NCBI GenBank assembly: GCA_934615635.1
Contig: CAKTTT010000093.1
Span: forward strand, 1 to 9,028
Direction of reading: 5' to 3'
Length of the DNA stretch: 9,028 nt
DNA from: an uncultured Eubacteriales bacterium
Lineage (GTDB): Bacteria > Bacillota > Clostridia > Oscillospirales > Acutalibacteraceae
How positions within the stretch are numbered: the stretch's first letter is position 1; every line of letters starts with the position of its first letter. Below the pieces are notes generated by a model, which saw only the letters and a list, made by a program, of their open reading frames with translations, ran no database searches and was not told the origin of the DNA. Of the stretch, positions 4,976 to 9,028 are shown one piece after another. The position numbers and the translations under genes were made by a program.

Positions 4976-7228
4976 ATGGAGACCATTTGGATTGACGCGG
5001 CGGAATTTGACATCCCCGGGCAATGGAAGCTGGAAACCCAGTTTGTTCGAGAAATGGGACAAGGTTATCTTCTGGCATGTGAAACGCCGGGTGTTCCGGT
5101 GAAGGATGCCATTACCAGCTTTAAAATCGGGGAATCGGGATATTACCGGGTGTTTGTCCGTACCAAAAATTGGCATCTGCCTGAATCCCCCGGACAATTT
5201 CAAATCGGGATTGACGATATGCGGCTGGAAAACATCTGTGGCACCATGAGAACCACCAAATGGCATTGGGAGATCGCCGGGGATATCCCCCTGAAAAAGG
5301 GCTGTCACCGGCTTTCCCTGATAGATCTTACCGGATGGCTTTCCCGCTGCGCCGCCGTGATTATCACCAACGATTTTGATTTTACCCCTTCTCCCGAAAA
5401 GGAAATCCTGCTTAAACAGAGGCAACAAATCAAGGGACTTAGGGAAGAGGTCATCGATAAAGGCGAATGGGATTTCGTCGTAGTGGGGGCCGGTCCCGGC
5501 GGGGTGGCGGCAGCAATCAGCGCCGCGCGTCATGGGATGAAAACCGCCTTGATCTGCGGCCGCCCCTTTGTGGGCGGCAATGCCAGCAACGAGGGAACCA
5601 TCGGCCTGGATGGCGCGGGCGCGCACCATGACGGTTGGCAGGAAACCGGTATTCCGGACGAAATCAAGGCCCTGCGTCGAAACAGGGGTGCCGGTTGGCA
5701 GGAGGCCATGGAAATTCTTCTTGCCGGTGAGTCGCTGATTTCGGTTTTTCAAAATGAACTCTGCATTTCCGCTCAAACAGAAAAGGGAATAATCCACAGC
5801 ATCCTTTGCACCGACTGTCTGACCTTGGAAAAGCACCGGTTTAAGGCGCCGCTTTTTGCGGATTGCAGCGGCGATGGATGGCTGGCCTATTATGCGGGCG
5901 CGGCCTACCATGTGGGACGCGAGGCACAGCATGAATTTCAAGAGGATCTAGCCCCCTTGTCGCCCGATACGCTAACCATGAGCGGCTGTCTCTGCGGCCG
6001 CAACGACGAGGGCCAACAAATGCTTGCCTTTTGGGCGGAGGATATGGGAGAACCGGTGGAATTTGCAGCGCCATCCTGGGCCATCAAGCTGCCGCAGGGA
6101 GATGCGCTTCATCGCGAACCCACCAGCTTTCACTCGGCGCAATGGTGGATGGAAAATCGCAATGATTACGACGATTTATGGGATGAGGAATTCGTGCGGG
6201 ACGAGTTGGTGCGTCTTGCCGTGGGATACTTTGATTGGCTGAAAAACTCCTTTACCGGCAGGGAAGCCACCGTCAACTACCGTCTTATAAAGCTTCCCCT
6301 TCACAACTCCAAGCGGGAAAATCGCCGGATCGTCGGCGATTATATGTTAACCGAAAAGGATTATCGGGAGGGCGTCACCCATCCCGATACCGTCACCTAT
6401 ACAGGATGGACGCTGGATGTCCACCATCCTCTGGGAATGTTTTCCGGAAGCGAAGGCCCCTACCTCCATGACAAGGAAATCCCAATCACTTCCGTTCCCT
6501 ACAGATGCCTTTATTCCAAGAATATAAACAATCTGTTTATGGCTTCGCGCTGTTCCTCGGTCACTCACGTTGCTCTGGGCTCAACACGGGTGGAAGCCAC
6601 CATCGCAACCATGGGACAGGCTGTTGGCGTGGCGGCGGGAATCTGCAAAAGGTACGGCGTGTTGCCGCGGGCTGTATATGAAACGCATATCCAAGAACTT
6701 CAGCAGACTTTGCTGCGTGATGACCAAACCATTCCCGGCATTAAAAATGAGGATCCCGACGACCTGGCCCTGGCCGCCGACATCGTCGCTTCCTCCACCA
6801 TGCCGCGGAATAAACAACCCGAAAACGCGCATTATGCCGCTGAAAACCTTCATAACGGCGTATTTCGTCCGGATGCTGCCGGCAGTAACGCCTGGGCTTC
6901 CGATCCCGGTGACGGACTCCCCCAAAGCGTTACAGTGAAGTTCAAAAGCCCTCAAAAAGTTCGGTCGGTCCAAATCACCGCCGATACCGACCTGATCAAT
7001 CCGAGATTCAACTACCAGCCGCGGGATCCGGATAAAACGCTGCCCCAGGACGTGACGGTAGACGTGCTGCAAAAGGGGAAATGGATTCCCGTGGCGCAAA
7101 AGGCAGGGAATGTTTTCCGCCAGATAAGGGTGACTTTTCCGGAAATCACCGCCGACCAAGTGCGTGTAAATATTTTGAAAGCACAGGATGCAGACTACAC
7201 GGTTTTAAGTGAGATCCGGGTCTATTAA
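4976..7228 (+). CDS. FAD-dependent oxidoreductase with N- and C-terminal beta-sandwich domains
   Basis: A 750-residue protein without signal peptide or membrane segment, so probably cytoplasmic. Residues 1-145 look like a galactose-binding-like beta-sandwich (IWIDAAEFDIPGQW at the start, LSLIDLTGWLSRCAAVIIT near its end). From 165 begins a Rossmann FAD domain of the FAD_oxidored type: WDFVVVGAGPGGVAAA with the dinucleotide motif G171-x-G173-x-x-G176, GGNASNEG at 200-207, DCSGDGWLAYYAGA from 296, and a second FAD-contacting region LGSTRVEATIATMGQAVG at 534-551. From about 605 to the end lies a discoidin (F5/8 type C)-like domain, finishing in the YTVLSEIRVY strand. AGGAGG at 4964-4969, six bases before ATG 4976, fixes the start; the open frame extends to 4937 but lacks a ribosome site there. 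The natural substrate is unknown. The flanking sandwich folds and PocR-type regulator suggest a sugar, glycoside or polyol, but that is inference. Confidence 0.88.
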   Translation: METIWIDAAEFDIPGQWKLETQFVREMGQGYLLACETPGVPVKDAITSFKIGESGYYRVFVRTKNWHLPESPGQFQIGIDDMRLENICGTMRTTKWHWEIAGDIPLKKGCHRLSLIDLTGWLSRCAAVIITNDFDFTPSPEKEILLKQRQQIKGLREEVIDKGEWDFVVVGAGPGGVAAAISAARHGMKTALICGRPFVGGNASNEGTIGLDGAGAHHDGWQETGIPDEIKALRRNRGAGWQEAMEILLAGESLISVFQNELCISAQTEKGIIHSILCTDCLTLEKHRFKAPLFADCSGDGWLAYYAGAAYHVGREAQHEFQEDLAPLSPDTLTMSGCLCGRNDEGQQMLAFWAEDMGEPVEFAAPSWAIKLPQGDALHREPTSFHSAQWWMENRNDYDDLWDEEFVRDELVRLAVGYFDWLKNSFTGREATVNYRLIKLPLHNSKRENRRIVGDYMLTEKDYREGVTHPDTVTYTGWTLDVHHPLGMFSGSEGPYLHDKEIPITSVPYRCLYSKNINNLFMASRCSSVTHVALGSTRVEATIATMGQAVGVAAGICKRYGVLPRAVYETHIQELQQTLLRDDQTIPGIKNEDPDDLALAADIVASSTMPRNKQPENAHYAAENLHNGVFRPDAAGSNAWASDPGDGLPQSVTVKFKSPQKVRSVQITADTDLINPRFNYQPRDPDKTLPQDVTVDVLQKGKWIPVAQKAGNVFRQIRVTFPEITADQVRVNILKAQDADYTVLSEIRVY

Positions 7229-7261
7229 AAATGACAGCACCATGGAATAGCCTATAAAAGG

Positions 7262-7287
7262 CGGGCTTCAAAAGAAAGTCCCGTTTT
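7262..7287 (+). terminator. Possible weak terminator after the oxidoreductase gene
   Basis: CGGGCTT (7262-7268) pairs with AAG-T-CCCG (7276-7283) with one bulged T, around a loop of seven, and is followed by four T. It is 33 bases after the stop codon. The stem is imperfect, so confidence is modest. Confidence 0.5.
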
Positions 7288-7293
7288 GACGGC

Positions 7294-7325
7294 AAAAAAC
7301 GCACCCACTTTTGTGGGTGCGTTTT
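7294..7325. terminator. Bidirectional terminator between the oxidoreductase gene and rpsI
   Basis: AAAACGCACCCAC (7296-7308) pairs perfectly with GTGGGTGCGTTTT (7313-7325) around a TTTT loop. On the minus strand the six A at 7294-7299 become a six-base T-run, so it is the main terminator of rplM-rpsI, 25 bases after the rpsI stop. The T-run on the plus strand can also stop transcription from the oxidoreductase gene. Confidence 0.92.
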
Positions 7326-7349
7326 CCTTCTGCTTCGGGGTTGGAAAAA

Positions 7350-7754
7350 TCAGCGTTTGCTGAACTGGGGAGCGCGGCGAGCGCCCTTCAGACCGTACTT
7401 CTTGCGTTCCTTCATTCTCGGATCGCGGGTCAGGAAGCCCGCTTTCTTCAGTTGAGGACGCAGCTCCTCGCTGTTATACTGCAGCAGGGCGCGAGCGATG
7501 CCGTGACGGATGGCACCGGCCTGGCCGGTGACGCCGCCGCCGGCAACCCGGCATTCCACATCGAACTTTTCAGCGGTGCCGGTGAGGGTCAGAGGCTGCC
7601 GGACGATCAGCTTCAAAGTTTCCAGGCCGAAATACTCGTCGATATCCCGGTCGTTGATCTTCACGCTGCCGGTACCGGCGTACAGACGAACCCGGGCGAC
7701 CGATTTCTTGCGGCGGCCGGTCCCATAAAAATAGGGTCTCTTATTATAATCCAT
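7350..7754 (-). CDS. rpsI: Ribosomal protein S9
   Basis: Small-subunit ribosomal protein whose C-terminal tail reaches the P-site tRNA. The product is 134 residues, slightly longer than the usual 130. It opens with a short MDYNKRPY extension, then the family start YFYGTGRRKKSVARVRLYAGTG. It continues through NDRDIDEYFG and the GGGVTGQAGAIRHGIARAL signature, and ends with the conserved KKYGLKGARRAPQFSKR tail, including the terminal SKR that contacts tRNA. AAGGAGG (minus strand, 7765-7771) lies 10 bases ahead of the ATG. The gene is 19 bases downstream of rplM and is cotranscribed with it, the usual bacterial arrangement. Confidence 0.99.
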   Translation of the reverse strand: MDYNKRPYFYGTGRRKKSVARVRLYAGTGSVKINDRDIDEYFGLETLKLIVRQPLTLTGTAEKFDVECRVAGGGVTGQAGAIRHGIARALLQYNSEELRPQLKKAGFLTRDPRMKERKKYGLKGARRAPQFSKR

Positions 7755-7773
7755 CTTAGGTTAGCCTCCTTCC

Positions 7774-8202
7774 TTACAGCTCGATTTTTTCAGGCTTCTG
7801 CGCAACCTGGGCGTACTCCGTCCCCGCGTAAACGCGCAGGCGGGTGCGGGCGGCGCGGCCGATGGTATTGTTGGGGATCATACCGTTCACGGCCAGCTCC
7901 ATCGCCTTTTCGGGGCGCTGGGCCATCAGAGTGGCGTACTTGGTTTCCTTGAGTCCGCCGATCCAGCCGGTGTGGCGCTGCCATTTCTTCTGCTCCAGCT
8001 TGTTGCCGGTGAGAACCGCCTTGGCACAGTTGATGATGATAACATGATCGCCGCAATCCACGTGGGGGGTGTAATCCACCTTGTGCTTGCCGCGCAGCAG
8101 CACGGCCGCCTGGGCGGCCACCCGGCCAAGGGATTTACCGGCGGCATCGAGGATATACCACTTGCGGTCGACCTGACCGGCTTTCGCCATGTATGTGGAC
8201 AT
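7774..8202 (-). CDS. rplM: Ribosomal protein L13
   Basis: Large-subunit protein that binds 23S rRNA early in assembly. At 142 residues it is the standard bacterial length. Recognisable blocks are KWYILDAAGKSLGRVAAQAA, LLRGKHKVDYTPHVDCGDHVIIINC, GNKLEQKKWQRHTGW and the C-terminal GMIPNNTIGRAARTRLRVYAG. AGGAGG (minus strand, 8211-8216), eight bases ahead, supports ATG 8202. It is the first gene of the rplM-rpsI operon, read from the promoter at 8257-8285. Confidence 0.99.
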   Translation of the reverse strand: MSTYMAKAGQVDRKWYILDAAGKSLGRVAAQAAVLLRGKHKVDYTPHVDCGDHVIIINCAKAVLTGNKLEQKKWQRHTGWIGGLKETKYATLMAQRPEKAMELAVNGMIPNNTIGRAARTRLRVYAGTEYAQVAQKPEKIEL

Positions 8203-8256
8203 CGCTAATACCTCCTATAACCATACTTATTCGTTCTTTTTTCAGACGCGTGTATG

Positions 8257-8285
8257 ATGATAACACAACCAAATGCCGGTGTCAA
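8257..8285 (-). promoter_or_regulatory. Promoter of the rplM-rpsI operon
   Basis: On the minus strand, a perfect TTGACA (8280-8285), a 17-base spacer and TATCAT (8257-8262) give a very strong promoter. The predicted start is near 8250, leaving a leader of about 48 bases. I see no extended structured L13-type leader in that short stretch. Confidence 0.88.
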
Positions 8286-8390
8286 GGGGATTATTCCGAT
8301 TTTTTTAATTTACAGCCCCCGCACGCTGGTTTTCTCTCCTGTTTGCGCCTATTTGCTCGTTATCTTGCGGATCATTTTCGTCTTTGCCTC

Positions 8391-8419
8391 TTGGCAGGAC
8401 GGCCCCTTCGAGGTATACT
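8391..8419 (+). promoter_or_regulatory. Promoter of the TtcA-type gene
   Basis: TTGGCA (8391-8396), a 17-base spacer and TATACT (8414-8419), each hexamer matching 5 of 6, predict a start near 8426 and a leader of about 87 bases. The stretch 8286-8390 between this and the rplM promoter shows no gene or structure. Confidence 0.75.
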
Positions 8420-8432
8420 AAAGCGAGAGAAT

Positions 8433-8476
8433 CCGCCGACGGAGCCGGCTTTTTCCGGTCTGTTGCGCACCGGCGG
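8433..8476 (+). other. Possible folded leader of the TtcA-type mRNA
   Basis: CCGCCG (8433-8438) can pair with CGGCGG (8471-8476). Inside, CCGG (8445-8448) can pair with CCGG (8455-8458) around a CTTTTT loop. No known riboswitch is recognised. GC-rich sequence makes such pairings common, so this is only a possibility. Confidence 0.25.
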
Positions 8477-8498
8477 TAGGAAGACCGGGGACTATAAA

Positions 8499-8515
8499 AG
8501 GAGGGATGCGCCTTG
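8499..8515 (+). promoter_or_regulatory. Ribosome site that fixes the TTG start of the TtcA-type gene
   Basis: AAGGAGG at 8498-8504 is followed eight bases later by TTG 8513. An ATG at 8506 is too close to the site and is in another frame, so it cannot start this protein. Confidence 0.8.
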
Positions 8516-9028
8516 GCCGATCGGGAGCAACAGCTATTGGGGCCGCTGCGCGCGGCCGTGCAGCGGTACGGCATGATTGGGGAAAAGGATCGGGTCGCGG
8601 TGGGGGTGTCCGGCGGCAAGGACAGCCTGACCCTGCTGGTTCTCCTGGCCAAACTGCGCCGCTTTTACCCCCTCCCCTTCACCCTCACGGCCATCACCCT
8701 GGATCCCTGCTTCGGCGGGGAGGAGACGGATTTCGGGCCGGTGGAGGCGCTCTGCCGGGAGCTGGAGGTGCCCTATCATCTCCGGCGCACCCGGCTGTGG
8801 GAGGTGGTGTTCCAGGAGCGGCGGGAGACCAACCCCTGCAGCCTCTGCGCTCGGATGCGCCGGGGCGCCCTTCACCGGGCCGCCCAGGAGTACGGATGCA
8901 ACGTGGTGGCTCTGGGCCACCATCAAAACGACGCAGCCGAAACCTTCCTGATGAATCTTCTGGAAGGCGGAACGCTGGACTGCTTCTCCCCCAAAAGCTA
9001 TCTGGACCGGCGGCAGCTCACCCTGATC
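8513..9028 (+). CDS. ttcA: TtcA-type tRNA 2-thiocytidine synthetase, 5' part, TTG start
   Basis: Only the first 172 codons are present; the frame is open at the right edge. The PP-loop ATP-pyrophosphatase motif SGGKDS is at residues 33-38. A C109-S-L-C112 pair, within NPCSLCARMRRGAL, and GHHQNDAAETFLMN follow, all in the order of TtcA. In that family the enzyme adenylates C32 of certain tRNAs and swaps oxygen for sulfur using an iron-sulfur cluster held by the CxxC and a later cysteine. The related lysidine synthetase TilS lacks this CSLC segment, which is why I favour TtcA; another TtcA-like thiolase with a different target remains possible. The start must be TTG 8513: AGGAGG lies eight bases ahead, an in-frame TAA (8494-8496) lies just upstream, and the next in-frame ATG is residue 21, close to the ATP loop. 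Its own promoter is at 8391-8419, divergent from rplM. Confidence 0.87.
   Translation, partial: MADREQQLLGPLRAAVQRYGMIGEKDRVAVGVSGGKDSLTLLVLLAKLRRFYPLPFTLTAITLDPCFGGEETDFGPVEALCRELEVPYHLRRTRLWEVVFQERRETNPCSLCARMRRGALHRAAQEYGCNVVALGHHQNDAAETFLMNLLEGGTLDCFSPKSYLDRRQLTLI

Noticed and set aside
4952..5941. Open frame of 329 codons on the minus strand
   Set aside because: It lies wholly inside and antisense to the oxidoreductase gene, has no ribosome site, and shows no recognisable domain.
8203..8250. An L13-type autoregulatory leader ahead of rplM
   Set aside because: The mapped promoter leaves only about 48 bases, with no convincing stem, which is too short for the known leader element.
1..9028. 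CRISPR array, tRNA, rRNA, transposon ends or phage attachment sites
   Set aside because: I looked for regularly spaced repeats, tRNA-like cloverleaf arms with a CCA end, and flanking direct repeats, and found none that stand up.

Overview
The window looks like chromosome from a moderately GC-rich Gram-positive bacterium, probably a clostridial Firmicute (an Oscillospirales-type gut anaerobe would fit). This is inferred from strong AAGGAGG-type ribosome sites, well-formed sigma-A style promoters with 17-base spacers, many hairpin-plus-T-run terminators, GC-rich third codon positions in the housekeeping genes, and proteins of clostridial type (PurB beginning RDTYESPL, paired rplM-rpsI, a TtcA-type PP-loop enzyme). 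No rRNA, tRNA, CRISPR array, transposase, integrase or phage gene is visible.

Layout, left to right. (1) 1-381, minus: N-terminal receiver half of an OmpR-type response regulator that continues beyond the left edge. (2) 585-1178, plus: unrecognised four-helix membrane protein with a highly charged tail, ended by a perfect palindromic terminator. (3) 1332-2183, plus: MscS-type small mechanosensitive channel with its own near-consensus promoter, followed by two terminator-like hairpins. (4) 2396-3829, plus: purB, adenylosuccinate lyase, apparently monocistronic. (5) 3980-4855, minus, and 4976-7228, plus: a divergent pair made of an AraC-family regulator with a PocR-like cysteine-containing sensor domain and a 750-residue FAD-dependent oxidoreductase carrying beta-sandwich domains at both ends. 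(6) 7350-8202, minus: the rplM-rpsI ribosomal protein operon with a strong promoter and terminator. (7) 8513 to the right edge, plus: start of a TtcA-type tRNA thiolation enzyme that uses a TTG start, read from its own promoter.

Most of the window is core metabolism and translation. The exception is the regulator-oxidoreductase pair. Hand counts on sample lines give about 37-38% G+C there, against about 72% on a purB line, and it is closed off on each side by bidirectional terminators. It looks like an accessory cassette set between housekeeping genes. A small-molecule sensor of PocR type, an overlapping divergent promoter region and a cytoplasmic FAD enzyme with sugar-binding-type folds together suggest an inducible catabolic module for a sugar, glycoside or polyol. 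The substrate cannot be read from the sequence. This pair is the best candidate here for something undescribed; the remaining genes are ordinary.
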